Shown in pieces: positions 1 to 13,014 of a stretch of DNA of 64,000 bases. A program made the position numbers and the translations under genes. Numbering within the stretch: position 1 is the first letter of the stretch; every line of letters begins with the position of its first letter. Below the pieces are notes generated by a model, which was given only the letters and a program-made list of their open reading frames with translations, searched no databases and was not told the origin of the DNA. This DNA is from Odobenus rosmarus divergens (lineage: Eukaryota > Chordata > Mammalia > Carnivora > Odobenidae): NCBI RefSeq assembly GCF_000321225.1, contig NW_004452128.1, positions 1-64,000 of the forward strand, read 5' to 3'.

Positions 1-115
1 CACTGGGTGTTATGCACAAACAATGAATCATGGAACACTGCATCAAAAACTAATGATGTAATGTATGGTGGTTAACATAACAATAAAAAAATTATTAAAA
101 AAAAAAGCAAAAATT
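1..115 (+). mobile_element. L1 3' end (carnivore type)
   Basis: cactgggtgttatgca, a degraded form of the 'actaatgatgtaatgta' block and an A-rich tail are the signature 3' terminus of carnivore L1 elements. The element continues left of the window. Confidence 0.7.
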
Positions 116-544
116 ATAAGTGTCTTGTGGGGCTTGTAACATTTGCAGATATGGTACCTATAACAACCGTAAGGGTAGGCATGAACCTCTATTGTTGAGA
201 GATTTCTGTATTTTACAGGAAGTGGTACAATATTGAATATAAGTGGGCTATGAAAAGTTATGATGTATATTATAATCCCTGGTGCAGCCACTTAAAAATG
301 CAAAGAATTATAGCTAAAAAGCCAACATAAGAATTGAAATGGATATTGAAATAATTTTTGTTAAAGGCAGGAAATGAGAAACAGGAACAAAATTTTTATT
401 TATTTTGTGACCCATTAAATGAATAAAAAGAAATCATTTTTAAAATTAGGTTATAATAATGTGGTAGCCATTTAAAACTGAATTTTTTGAAGGACATATA
501 TTAAGACATTTATTTTGCCCTGGTTATTTTCTTTTCTATTTCTT

Positions 545-652
545 CTTTTTTTTTTTTTTTTAAATTAGGCTCTACCCTCAATGTGGGGCTTGAGCTCACA
601 ACACAGATCAAGACTTGTATGCTCTACTGAATGAGCTAGCCAGGCACTCTGA
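545..652 (-). mobile_element. SINEC-type SINE, old and partial
   Basis: Poly-T start followed by a diverged version of the reverse-complement SINEC body (tgtggggcttgagctcac, tgagctagccaggcactc). More diverged than the other copies. Confidence 0.55.
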
Positions 653-654
653 AG

Positions 655-960
655 AACATTTATTAATATGGGTGAAGAACATTTACTAATATGGGTAAAA
701 TGCTCCTAATGTTGTGCTAAGTGAAAAAAGGATACTCAGCCATTGTAGTATGACAAAAAATAATAATAATAATAATAATTAACACACCTACAAAGTACAG
801 AAAAAAAGTTTAAGGAAATATACCAAAATGCTTTTTGGTAGGAGAATCCTAAGTGATGTAATATCCTAGTCTTGCTACATTCTCCAAAATTTCTACAATG
901 AGCATGGGTTATCACAAAATGTACTTTTTAGCTGTTACTAGTACGTAGTTATATATTAAC
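655..960 (+). mobile_element. Old L1 3'UTR-like fragment
   Basis: Resembles the common old L1 3' tail with 'atataccaaaatg' and 'tttctacaatgagcatg'. It contains a short (TAA)n run at about 759-779. Confidence 0.4.
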
Positions 961-1714
961 ACTTGGCTTTTCTACATTCTCTGTTTTGGCACTTTACTAA
1001 ATTTATTTTTATTCTGATAGCTTTTTATTAATTCCTTTAGATTTTCTAAGCAGATAGTTGTGTGATGGACATATAATAGAACCATTCAGTCATGAAATCT
1101 CTTGTTGTCTGATGCTCACCTTAATGCAACAGAGAATCCCCAGGAGCTAATCAGCACTATTCACACTAACTGGTGGATCCCAAGCAGTACGGAATTACAT
1201 GTCCTGGGTCCATCCCTGTTTCCTCATCTATGGAGTCGGCTCACTGTAAGGATGAAATGTGCTGATGGATGCAGAATCCTGACTCGGTACTTGGCCATCA
1301 GACTCTCTTGACAAATGTTAGTGGTTATTACTGTGAGGATGTACCTCTTGCACATACTCTCCTTCTGGAAGGGTACAGAGCTGAGCCCTGGGAAGCAGCT
1401 ACACTGGTCTGGGCAGCTCACATGAAAGAAGGAGGCACAAACAGTCAGTTCTCAGGGGTTCCAGCTCTGGGCAGCTATGCCTAAAATGACATCAGGCTGG
1501 TGTATGTGTGTCATGTTTTCCAAATATTTAAAACTCCATGCCTTGGGTGAAGATATTCTCACTTATGTGAGAAAGGATGTTGAATGTGAAGATGATGATG
1601 GGTAGCCCACATATACTCTGAAGAGGCTCACTGTGGAAGAATTCATCTCTAGGTTTATCCACGGAACAAGGAATGAGGACTCTCTCTGGTAAGCCGCCTT
1701 TGAGAGGGTCCCAG
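961..1714. other. HLCS intron, nothing recognised
   Basis: No exon, RNA gene or identifiable repeat. Short overlapping ORFs on both strands have no recognisable product. Confidence 0.5.
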
Positions 1715-2232
1715 TGATGTCTGCCTTCCAGCAATGCATGCTCCTCTGTAAGCCCCTCCCCTTGAGTGTGGGCTGGACGTAAAGGCTCATTTCTAACAAA
1801 GAGAATATGGCAAAAGTAATGGGATGTCACTTCTGAGAGTCGGTTATGAAAAGGATTGTGACTTCTGTCTTGCTGGGCTTCTCTCCCTCTCTCTTTTTGG
1901 AGCTATTGCTCTGGGAGAAGCAAGCTGACATGCAATGAGTCGCCTTGTGGTGAGCCCCCCGTGGCTAGAAACTGATGTTTATTTCGTGAGAAGCTGAGGC
2001 CTGCAGGTGGGTTTGTAAGTGAACTCAGATGTGGGTCCCCTCCCAGTGAAGCCTTGAGATGACCATAGCCCCAGCTGACACCTTCTTTGCAACGTGTGGG
2101 AGATACTGAGCCAGAAGCACCCAGCTGAGCAACTCCCAGACTCCTGACCCTCCGAAACTGGGAGATAAAAAATGTGTCTTAAGCTGCCGGGTTTGGGGGA
2201 AATTTGTTACACAGCAATCGGTAACTAATACA
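1715..2232 (+). mobile_element. MLT1-type solo LTR (MaLR)
   Basis: The 3' part has the typical MLT1 ending: cagctgacacctt, gccagaagcacccagctgag, aaactgggagataaaaaatg, then aatttgttacacagcaatcg and taactaataca. An ancient non-coding LTR fragment of the ERVL-MaLR group; the 5' boundary is uncertain. Confidence 0.7.
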
Positions 2233-5200
2233 CTCTCTAAAGCAATGAGGTGTCTTCACTGACTTCTCCCACCTCCTTCCATCCCTTCCATTTCGGTCCC
2301 TGGGGAACTGTGGCGATTTCTCCATGGCATCCTTTTATTTTTAAAATTTTACATCAAGGCATCAAATGCCTTTCCTGCCCATTCCTTCATCTTACCATCT
2401 TGCCTCTGGCCCAGTCACCGCTTTTTGCTGTGTCAACAAAAAACCAAATTGACTAGTGCTGTCATTTCATCTGTTGCTTTGGAGATCACCCCTGCTCCTT
2501 TCAAAAGTCACAGGAGGATGTGGCTTCAGTGTGATCGAAAGCTCAGAGCAGTGGTTCACTGCCCTTTGTCCCTTTGTCACATCTCAAGGAGGACGTCACA
2601 CTCAGGAGCCACACAGCATTGGCCAGTGCCGTGGGACTGTCGGTGACCACGCATGGTCCCCAGCATCCTCTCTCCAGGCCCTCCTCTTTGCCACCTGTTG
2701 ACTTACTGAGATAAAAGGGTGGAGAATTCTCTGACCTACAGGGCACTAAACTGAGTGGCTAGACCTCTGGATTCCAGTCCCATCCCCCCCACGGCTTTGC
2801 TGTGTGAACCAGAATACATCTTTCCATCTAGTTTATCTGGAAGGCCCGGACAATAAAGGCCACCATTTGCCTCTTCTTAAACAGAGCTTGAGGGAGAGAT
2901 TTCCTCTCTAAGTGATAGGTGAGTGTTTAATATTTTAAACCCGAGTGCAATGATTGTACAATTTGCAGACTATAATAAAATCCACCATTGTCCCTAGACC
3001 CGTGAGGAGTTTTGGGGAAAAACAGCCCCATCTCCTCCCAGTGAAAATACTGGCCACTTGAAAATTAGTTCCTCATACATTGCCTCTTTATTCTTTTTGC
3101 TCATACTTAATAAGTGGACATTTGGTGATGGACTTCTCAACTCTGTCCCTGTGGCCATCAGCCTATTCACACCCTTCCTGGCTGCATTAAGTATCCCCAG
3201 TGCAGAGAATTAAGTCACTGTAAAAGTATACTCTGGATTTTACCAAGAGGTCACGGAGAGACCTCCTTGTCTTGGCCGTCAGCAGCATTCTTATTACACT
3301 TCATTTATCTATTTGGGAGGACTCAGGAGGACCAGCTGGGCCCCTGTCTGCACTCATCAAGAGTTAATTTCTGAGCGAGGGGCTGTGGTCATGAACAAGT
3401 GCAGAAGGTAGTCTGGTGGTCCTGCCAGATGAGAGGGGCCCTTAATTAGCAGCGGTGTTCAATCAGCCTGCTTAACCCGCCACAGAGCCGAGGTGGTCAT
3501 GTCCTTCCTGCCGCCCTCCCACACATACACACAGCCATGGTCGGGCTCGGGTGTCCGTGTGGCCTGGGATGAGTGACATGGTGCCGATCTGAGCCCCTTT
3601 CAGGGGTTACCTCAACGTTGCTTTTGTTTTTGACAGAGTAGTGAGGGTTAACCACGAGGGTTGTTGGTTTTTTTTTTTTTCCACCCTTTAAAACTTGGAA
3701 GCATCTTTTCGTCTTTGCCACCTTCATATCTCCCAAGCTGGACATCCCACCGGCTTTGTTTCTTTGCGATTCAAACAATGTCCTGTTGTCCCGTTTCTGG
3801 CGTGGCTTTGTGTGTATGGAGCCAGCTTGTTTGGGTGGGAAGTCAGCGCATCATCCCTCATCAGCTTTCCACCCTTTGTGTTCCCGCATTGCGGTTTGCC
3901 CCGTGGCAAAATGGAGATGATTGTCCCTGCCTGGCCTCGCTGGCAGAGATGTTAAGAAGATAAAATACAGAAACAGTTTGTAAACTGTCAAACCTCGTAC
4001 CAATCAGAGGTCGCATTACTGAATGCCCGGGTTGGGTTGCGTCTAGCTTCACTCCTCAGTAGAACCGAGGGAGGTGTTTAATGATCACATAAAGAACACC
4101 AAAAACCTGGTGTTCTTGCTAGATGTCTTATATTTTATTAGAGATGCTACCTAATATTGCAGCATTTAATACATACAAAAGAAATATAGATGCTTCCTCA
4201 AGTTCCGGCCAAGGGACTCCCATGCCTGTTGAAGACCATGGAGGACAGAGGGATCCGTATGTAGGAAGAGGGTGGGTGAGAGTTTCTTAGCTCAGTGTGA
4301 CATCTTGCTTCGTCATGAGACCCACTCACCTGGGGAAACTGAAGGTGGCCTCGGTCAGTTTGTCAGTTCCTAGCCCAGGGCAGGTGATGTGGGGATGGTC
4401 AACTGTAGAGGCTTTGAGCAGGTCCGTTGGCTACATCTGGCATCTTGTCTGACCCAGAAGAATAACTGGATTTACTGGCCACAGGTGGCTTGAAATTCTT
4501 TCTGCTGATGCCCACAAAACAAAAGTAGAGACAGGCCTCATGCTCTTGTCAGCAGCTCAGGGCATGACTGGGGGTTTGGCTGTGTGGCAGTGATAGCACC
4601 TGCTGGGAGCATTGCATTGAGCCTGGGGGATGGGCTTAGAACCAGCGGGCCTCCGGAAGGCCAGTTTGCACCTCAGCCATGGGAAGAATCAAACACAGAA
4701 CGGGAAGGGGTTGGTAGGACACGTTCATTTTAGGTGGAAATGCTTAGCACGTTAAAGGTGACTGTAAATTTTAAGCTTCATTCTTTACTTACCTGGCAGA
4801 TCGGAGAGTGCTATGTCTTGGTGTAATGAAGCATTATGTTGGTATAGCAAAAAGGAAACTGCCCTCCTACAGGAATTTGGTCTCACTAGAAGCTCATGGT
4901 CTGGTGCGGGGCTCGCCTGGGAATGGATGTGTGTATACATGTGTGCACAGGCGTTTTTCCTGATTGGGGAAGTCGAGACCAAATTGCCCATTACATTGCC
5001 TGGTTCTACCCGACGGTTTCCTGAAAGGGATGTTGGATAGCAAACCCATTCCTGTTTGAAGGCTTTTTTTTTTTGCTTGTAGCTTTTTGTTTTTTTATAT
5101 TTTTGCCCTGGAAACATGGAAATGATTCGTGTAGAATTATTTTGATGGAGAAAAAAAGAATTGAAATTGAGGAGTAAATCAGTCTCCAGGTAGTTCTAGC

Positions 5201-5749
5201 AGCCAAAACCGGTCAGAGCCAAAAGCTGCCGCCACATCCGGAACCTTGCTCCGGGCTTCCTGGGCATACACTGGAACCCTGGCAAGAAAATTTGGGACAC
5301 CGGGTCATCCTCTGCCAGGGTTTCTGGAATCCAGATTTGATACTGCACGTTCCTCCTTTTTTTGAAAGGAGAAAATCATTCCTTTAAATGTTAGGTAAAT
5401 CTGTTTCATCCCGAACATGGAAATATTGATGCTGGACAGAGAACATGGGGAAGGAAGCGATGGAAAGTACATCTGCCCCATTCCCGGCCAACGAGTACAG
5501 ACCTCGTTCTCTAAGACCGTGCTTTGAGCTTCTTCCCATCAGGAAGGCCGTCTTGTCGATGGAGGACTAGCCACTCCTCTGATCGGCTTGGACCCCCCTC
5601 AGGTTTTGAGTCCCCAGCTGTGTGTTCTGTCCCGTCTCCAAGCACCAGTCCTCTCCTTGTCACCATGCCAATGAGTGTGACGCCCGAGATTCACTTTTCG
5701 TTGAGAGTGTAGGGCTGGGAATTTGACTCCAGCTGCATAGAGTTCTTTT
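2233..5749. other. HLCS intron, no supported feature
   Basis: About 3.5 kb without SINE, L1 or exon signal, except weak MIR-like sequence near 3900-4010. The ORFs here are short and on both strands. It could hold conserved non-coding elements that a single sequence cannot reveal. Confidence 0.5.
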
Positions 5750-5766
5750 TCATATCATTAATTTTC

Positions 5767-5964
5767 TTTTTCTTTTTTTTTAAAGATTTTATTTATTTAT
5801 TAGAGAGCGAGAGCACGAGCACTAGCAGGGGGAGGGGCAGAGGGAGAGGGAGAAGCAGACTCCCCACTGAGCAGGGAGCCCGATTCGGGACTCGATCCCA
5901 GGATCCCAGGATCATGACCTGAGCTGAAGGCAGACGCTTAACGACTGAGCCACCCAGGCGCCCC
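5767..5964 (-). mobile_element. SINEC SINE with target-site duplication
   Basis: Poly-T and taaagattttatttattt through ctgagccacccaggcgcccc, the full reverse complement of a tRNA-derived carnivore SINE. Flanks tcatatcattaattttc (5750-5766) and tcacatcattaattttc (5965-5981) form a 17-bp duplication with one mismatch, so it is relatively young. Confidence 0.95.
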
Positions 5965-6324
5965 TCACATCATTAATTTTCATTTGAATCCTACTGTTCT
6001 ATATTTGCACCTGTATCTGCAACTTCCAAAACAAGAACCAGAGGTCGCATTTGGGGATAGTTGCCATAGTAATTCCTATTTCATTTTTGAAACACTCCCT
6101 GAAATGGTCGACACACAACTGCTTACTTGTAGGAGGCAGCCTGAACTGTTCGGTTGACTCCACCCACATGGATTGTTGTATGGGATTAAATTGCACCGAA
6201 TTACACTGCGGGTGGAAAGACAAACCTAGTTCTGTTGTAAGTCTGTTCTGTCACGGAAACTCCGACTGTCCGGTGTTCTCGATGTTCAGTACAGTGCCAC
6301 AAGCAGGCGCGAGGGCTTGCGATC

Positions 6325-6490
6325 TGGATCCAGGGGGCGGGGATGTCTTCACCACGTCACTCATCTGCTTGGACACTAAATGACTTCTCCAAGCCTTAGC
6401 TTCTTTGTAAAGTGGCCATGACCACAGCAGCTTTGCAGCTTTTTCTAACAATAAGGAAATAAGACATAACTAGAAAGTGCCATGTAAACA
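6325..6490 (+). repeat. MIR SINE fragment
   Basis: Diverged MIR-like series: 'gacttctccaagccttag' then 'taaagtggccatga' and 'aataagacataa'. Ancient mammalian SINE. Confidence 0.45.
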
Positions 6491-6894
6491 CTTGTAAAAT
6501 ACAAGGCAAGTGTCAATTGTATATGTAGAGAATGTGGCAGGGAAACTATCACGTGATTTCCGACTCTGCTTCATGTTCCTTCCTCCTGGGCACACAGCCA
6601 CCCTCTCAGCGGGGCTGGTGCCACGCAGATGCATCTTCCAGGTCTGGCCCATTAGATTCTCCCACCCTCCCTTCCCCTTCCATTGCGATTTTGGAGGTCG
6701 TGCGGGGAAATGGCAGAGTTAAAAGTTGGACGAGGCCTGTCCCTGAGTCACCACTTGGAGGAGAGCTAACTAGCCTTGGACTTGGGCCACTGCCCTTGGG
6801 GCTGTTTCACCTAATGTTAGCCTATGCTGAATAATCACAGTTTTGGAAAAGAGTATTATTTGCCACTGTTAGCATATAAAGTTCTAGGTTTTTG

Positions 6895-7091
6895 TTGTTG
6901 TTTTTAGAGGGAGAGAGAGTGCGTGAGAGCGGGGGCTGGAGGGAGGGGCAGAGGGAGAGAGAGAGAATCTCAAGTGGACTCCACACCCAGCATGGAGCCC
7001 AATGCGGGGCTCAATCTCACGACCCAGCGATCATGACCTGAGCCGAAATCAAGAGTCAGGCGCTTAACCAATGGGGTCACCTAGGCACCCC
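6895..7091 (-). mobile_element. SINEC SINE
   Basis: Reverse-complement carnivore SINE with GA-rich linker, tggagcccaatgcggggctc and cgcttaaccaatggggtcac near the tRNA-like end. Flanks agttctaggtttttg and agtacttgtgtttttg look like a diverged duplication. Confidence 0.93.
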
Positions 7092-8224
7092 AAGTACTTG
7101 TGTTTTTGTATACATCATAAATATAATGTACTGTATTTAAGGATATTTTTATCACATTATATATAAGATTGTTGCTAAAAGTACAAACAAAAATCAACCT
7201 GCTTGCAGTTTTTATAAATAAAACATAATTGTTCACAATGAACCGTATCTATTTAAGATTGACTAAATTCTTGTACATAGCTTGACCAAAAAGAGAAGTT
7301 AATAGACTCCCTGAGGGGGGATTCCTGCTGGAAACATTCATAATCATAAAAGAAGATTGCCTGTCGCTGCTGAAGCACTTACCATGTGCCAGACATACTG
7401 TGCTAAGAACTCGCAGACATGACAGGAGTTCCCCTGAAGGGAGACATTTGCTGTTTCTTTCAACATTGTTTCATACCTGTTAACACTGGATTATGATTCA
7501 AAAGCATATTTATTCCTTTTCTAGATTGTCATGCTCCCTTCCCCCTTGTTATAATAGTATGTGGTATGCGTGAATTGAGCCGAGGAGCTAATCATGTATG
7601 AGAACCCAAGCTCTAAAATGTCAGAGGGCCAGCGACTACCAAAATCAATTTCTAGCAGGTTGAAAACTTACATGTGTCTCTATTGTGTGTTTCTGGGTTT
7701 ATTTTGGCTGGTGGTAGTAACAAGGATAATTATTCAGGGGGCATTTATGGCTTACCAGTGATTCACCAGTTGTTCCTGAATTTTCTTATGTAAATATGGC
7801 CAACCAAATATGGTTTCCTGCATGTCTCATCCATGGGTTGTAGGCATCCAAGCACTATATCCACAGTATAATTCCTACGGAGGTAAATGCTGCTGTTGAT
7901 ACGGCCCCAGCAGCCACAGATGCTTTCTAATGAATTGACCTCAGGTTCAGAATATTACCTCTTTCCCTCAACACTGCTCTCCGCCCCCAAGACTAAGTGG
8001 ACCGAATTCACACTCCAGGGCAAACACTTGCAGCCAACCCTAAACTTACTAGTGGGTTCTGTAACAAGTGGGCTTGAGTTCTGAAGTTGTGTGAGTTAGG
8101 TTGCGGTAAGATAACAAAGGATGGAAATGGAATTTGCAGATACGATCTTAGGCTTGAGGTGAAGGAAACGCTGGGAAGACGAGCCTGGTGGCTAACACGT
8201 AGGCTGGGGAAAACCCCACAGCCG
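7092..8224. other. HLCS intron, little recognised
   Basis: Only a MIR-like stretch on the minus strand at about 7360-7430 (cttaccatgtgccagacat). Otherwise no identifiable feature. Confidence 0.45.
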
Positions 8225-8345
8225 GATCACCCAGACCAGCCCTGGAATCCTAGTACCTTCCAACCTGTTTCCTCACTGGTGAAATGGAGTTAATGACAGT
8301 ACCACCTGCTAAGATTATTGAGTCGTGTCGTGTGAAATGCTGAGA
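8225..8345 (+). repeat. MIR fragment
   Basis: tttcctcactggtgaaatgg and following 'acagtaccacctgctaagattattgagt' match the 3' half of MIR. Confidence 0.55.
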
Positions 8346-8514
8346 AGGGGACTCACCGAGGACGGGGGGGGGGGGCGAGGCTCGGCTGCTCTTGTCATTG
8401 TTACTGCTACGGTGACATCCGTTCACATCTGTAATCTGTAATGTCATGGTCACTTTATTGGCAAGGCTGATTACAGATTCTCTGTGTCTCAGCTCGTGAT
8501 GAAAATTGTTTTCG

Positions 8515-9065
8515 TGTATGTCTACTTGTTCCCCAAGTATTTATGGAGTGCCTGCTGTATGCCGAACACTGTGCCCACAGTGTATGCCCAGCATGCCCCC
8601 GTCCGTATTGTCTGTTTTCGGTAGGAAATGCTCTGCGGCTGACCTCTGCACATCAGCCCGGAGCCTGGCTGGGACTTCAGGCACCCCCCACGCTCCTCTG
8701 ATGATTCATTGTTGGGGTCAGGCTGGCCTCAGAGTCTGCGGGCTCTTTTAGACTTGAGATGAATGCTCTAGAAGATGTTGGCATGCGTGCTCTGCCGCTG
8801 ATATTGAGCACAGTTAGGAGATGTGGAAATGGATTCTGTGACACTCAGACACCCTTCTGTAGAAAGAAAGATCGCTGGATTTTCCTCAGGAGGCTGTTCC
8901 TAAATTTTTACATATTACTGTTATTAGTTCTTCACGCACAACCCTGTGATTTGGGCTTGTTACTGAATTGCCTTTTTTTTTTTTCAAATTGGAGAAGCGA
9001 GGCTTTGAAGACTGGAGTGACTTCCTGAGCCTCCAGGCTGCATTTGGGACTCGATTTGCTCCGTG
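8515..9065 (-). repeat. MIR/L2-like fragments
   Basis: tttatggagtgcctgctgta (8538-8557) and 'caaattggagaagcgaggc' (about 8985-9003) resemble reverse-complement MIR blocks. They are too far apart for one MIR, so two fragments or an insertion. Confidence 0.3.
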
Positions 9066-9423
9066 GAAATCTAGCGATCCAAATTAGATAGCGCTGCACT
9101 GGACCCTGCTAGCGTTGCTAAGGATAGAAGCCTCACTGCTTACAGATCAGAGAGGTTGTGCACTTCCTTAGCTCAGGCAGCTCAAAGTGTGACAAAAGGG
9201 CATGTGTGTGGGCATCCTTGCCTTGGGGAGTGTCTCCTGCTTTAAATATCCTCTCGGAACTGATGGCTTCCAGATTTACATCTCCAGTCTCTCCCCTGGT
9301 CTTCAGATTCTCACATTTATTCACTGACTGGATAGGTAAATCAACTATAGTTACACTTAGAGATCTAATTTTTACAAATCCAAGAGGGACAGCTTAAAAT
9401 TAACTTGCCTCAGTAATCAAGAG

Positions 9424-9424
<1 letters not shown>

Positions 9425-9461
<37 letters not shown>
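9425..9461. repeat. (TG)n microsatellite
   Basis: About 18 uninterrupted TG dinucleotides. Confidence 0.98.
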
Positions 9462-9463
<2 letters not shown>

Positions 9464-9469
9464 TGGCAT

Positions 9470-10975
9470 AAGGGTCGAGGTATAGATTAATGGAAGAGTA
9501 GAAGTCCCAGAAACACACCTACATTTACATGGCCAATTGATTTTTGGTAAAGATGCTAAGGTCATTCAATGGGGGAAAAGATAGTCATTTCAGTAATGGT
9601 GCTCCAACAACTAGGTGTCTGTGTGGAAAGAAGAAAGTGAATCTCAACCTTTACCTGGTATCATATGAAAAAATTAACTCAAAACAGATCATAGTCCTAA
9701 ATATGAGAGTAAACTATTAAACTTCTGGAAGAAAATGTTAGTGAAAATCTTTGTGACATTGGAGTAAGGAAAAAATTTCTTAAGACACAAAGAGCATGAC
9801 TTTTAAAAGAAAAAGTGATTTTTATATAACTTTTAAAAATGTTTATTTAAATTCAATTTAATTAGCATATACTATATTATTAATTTCAGAGGTAGAAATC
9901 AGTGATTCATCAGTTGCAAATAACACCCAGTGCTCATTACATCCAGTGCCCTCCTTAATGCCCATCACCCAGTTACCCCATCCCCCCACCCACCTCCCCT
10001 CCAGCAACCCTCAGTGTGTTTCCTAGAGTTAAGGGTCTCTTATAGTTTGTCTCCCTCTCTGATTTTGTCTTATTTTTTCTGCCCTTCCCCTGTGTTCATC
10101 TGTTTTGTTTCTTAAATTCTACATATGACTGAGATCATATGGTATTTGTCTTTCTCTGACTGACTTACTTCACTTAGCATAATACCCTCTAGTTCCATCC
10201 ACGTCATTGCAAATGGCAAGATGTCATTCTTTTTGATGGTTGAGCAATATCTCATTGTATATGTACTTCTAAAAACTTTTTTTAAAAAAGACATAGTTAA
10301 GAAAACAAAAAGGCAAGCCACAGACTGGGAGAAAATATTTGCAAAACATATACCTGGCAGAGAGGTTGTAGCCAGAATACATAAAAAGACTTCCAACTCA
10401 CTATTAAGAAGACAACCCAGTTAAAAAAAAAAAAAGGCAAAAGAATTGAACAGACACTTCAAAGAAAAGATGAATGCCAGAAAGTATGTGAGAAGATGCT
10501 CAATATCACTAATCTTCAGGGAAATGCAAGATAATGAGATACCATTGCATCCATTTGCAGGGCTAACTTAGCAGTTGATAATAATACCCTATGTTGACAA
10601 GGATGCAGAGGAACTAGAACTCTCATATTGCTGGTGGGAAAGCAAAATGATGCAGCTACCTCTGAAAACAGTCTGATAATATCTTATGAAATTAAATATA
10701 CACTCACCATATTATGGCCCAGCCATGCTACTCCTAGGGGTTGACCCAAGATAAATGAAAACATGTGTCCACGCAAAGACCCATATGCAGATGTTCATAG
10801 CACTTTTATACATAATCCTCCCAAACTGGAAACAACCCAACTATTCATCAATTGGTAAATGGATAAATAAATTGCTGGAATACTACTCAACAGTATCAAG
10901 GAGCAAAAGATGAGCACCCGCAGGAACACGGGTGCATCTCAGAAATGTTATGCTAAGTGAAAATCTGAGGTTCTC
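9470..10975 (+). mobile_element. L1 ORF2 3' region, interrupted by an antisense L1
   Basis: Degraded plus-strand L1 reverse-transcriptase gene end: catggccaattgatttttgg near 9530, actgggagaaaatatttgc near 10325, caaactggaaacaacccaac near 10823. Continuity is broken at about 9832-10262 by an antisense L1 3' end, so this copy is the older of the two. No open frame survives. Confidence 0.8.
9832..10262 (-). mobile_element. Carnivore L1 3' end, antisense, inserted in an older L1
   Basis: Reverse complement of a carnivore L1 tail: aattaaattgaattt tail, taacacccagtgctcattac, ccctccttaatgcccatcac and cattgcaaatggcaagatg. It splits the surrounding plus-strand L1. Confidence 0.85.
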
Positions 10976-10984
10976 AACTGCCGG

Positions 10985-11455
10985 GAAGCCCTACATGATT
11001 GAGCCCCACCCCCACCTCCACCCCCACTCCTGCCTAGCAGACCTACGTGTACATGCACCCATGCACACACACATGGGTGTTGGGCCTCAGACACTGCAAG
11101 CATACCCTCCTTGCCTCAGATCCTTAGTGTTTATTCTTTCCCTGCCTGGATCATTCCTCTCCCAGATGCTATTCCTGCTCTCACTTCCTTCGGGACTCTG
11201 CTCACATGTCAGCTCATGAGAGAGGCCTTCCTTAACTGTCTTTACAAAATGTCGGACAGCCTCCACTGCCCCTTCTGTCACCCCCTTACCTGATATAGAA
11301 TATATTTATTTGCATATTTGTTTCATATCTGCCTCCTCCCACCAGAATGTAAGCCTGCTTTGTCTACTGCTACATTTCTTGCTCTCTGGAATACTGTTAC
11401 ATAGTAAGTGCCCAGTAGATCATTGTTGGGTAAATGATGCCAATGCACAAAATTA
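10985..11455 (+). repeat. L2-type LINE 3' end
   Basis: Typical old L2 series: ccctgcctggatcattcctc, ctgctcacatgtcagctcat, gaggccttccttaactgtc and ccaccagaatgtaagcctgc. Not coding. Confidence 0.65.
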
Positions 11456-12469
11456 GGAATGCAGGCAGCAGGATGGGATGAGACCTCAGGCATCCTGTGC
11501 TCGGTCAAGATATATACGGTTGCATTCTGTGTTGGTGGCTTTTCCTTAGCCTCATTCATTCATGTGCTGAACAGGCTCGGACTCTGTGTAGCTTTGAGAG
11601 ACCGAACTAATGAAATACACACCAGAAATGAGTGCCGGCACATTTAGTCCCTCATTGAATATGTTCAAATGGGAAATTCTTGACATTTTTGCAAAGGTAT
11701 TAAAGGAGGGCTTTTTATATAGGAAAGTTCTCAACGATGCATGCCATGCTGATTGTGAGTCTTCCTCTGCACACCTGTTCCCCATTTATAAAAACAAAAA
11801 TATAAGGCAAAACGAGGAGAAAATAAATGTAATAATGTTTATGAAATGTTGGACTTAAATGCTATTGAAACTGTGGGCATAGAACCAATACTGTTTTCTG
11901 ACATTATCACTCTAGTCTGTTGCTAAGGATGTGATTGTTTTAAAGCTGAATCGGAAGATTTTAGACACAGCACAAAGTACTATCTTTGGATGGTATGTAG
12001 GGACAGTGTTAAGAGAGATTGTGATCAGAAGTCACTTTTATGTAATGAATTTAGTGATTTAGGTCCAATGATCTTTTCTGTAGATGCTTCATTGCTTCTT
12101 TTCCACATTCCTGAATTCTTCCTTCTGGAATTTACTGCTCATTGGCATGGACAGGATGTCCTCCAGAGAAAACCACAAAGTAGTTTTTCTTCCCTCCTTG
12201 TGAGTGGCCCCGGTCAGTCTGGTGGGTTCTGTGGGAAGACTGAAGGGATACAGTGGTGCTTGGGATTATTTGCCAGTTTTGGAGAACGGTGGCCTTTTGG
12301 TTTTCTGGTGTCTCAGATGATCTGAGTCCTGGTCCCCTGCCATTCTCACAGGCCTGCCAATACATCTAATACGAACTGCTGTACCATTTTAAATAGTAAA
12401 CGTAAAACATGCTTTTGGGAATCAGAAAATTTGGTAAGTTTAGGAAATCAATCATCTGACCAATAGGTC
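11456..12469. other. HLCS intron, nothing recognised
   Basis: No exon or identifiable repeat. A plus-strand frame at 11990-12325 has no recognisable domain. Confidence 0.45.
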
Positions 12470-12860
12470 CTTTGGAGAATTGACCCAGACCCACTGACAT
12501 GTATCACTTATCTTTTCTGCATCCTGAGACAATCATGTGATTTTCTCGTTTTGCCCTCGTGATGTGTTCCATTGATAGGTTTTTCTGATGTTAAACTATC
12601 CTTGCATTTCTAGGATAAACACTACTTGATTATAATGCATTATACATAAGACGTGTAATTGAACTCAGTTAGGTAGCATTTCATTTAGGATTTTCACTTC
12701 TCTGTTTATAAGTGAAGAGGGCCTGTTATTTTGTTTTCTTACTTACCTAACTCAGAATTGAGATTAATTGTACTAGAACCATAAAATGAGTCAGGCAGCT
12801 TTTGCTCTTTTTTCTAATTTGTGGAACATAATGGAATGTTTTCAAAGTTACAAATCACAG
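12470..12860 (-). mobile_element. L1 ORF2 fragment, antisense
   Basis: Reverse complement of L1 ORF2: ccttgcatttctaggataaa, acttgattataatgcatta and accataaaatgagtcaggc. Degraded. Confidence 0.65.
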
Positions 12861-13014
12861 CTGTTTAGAACCCCAGTTGTGTTTGGTTTACTTAAGCCAC
12901 CAAGATATTTTTTTAAAGCTTTATCCTTAATTAACCTTTTAAATTAAAAAGATACTTTTCTAGTTTCACTGTTTTTCTTTTTTCCAGTGAGTGACCTAAA
13001 TTAACTGTCCAGTT

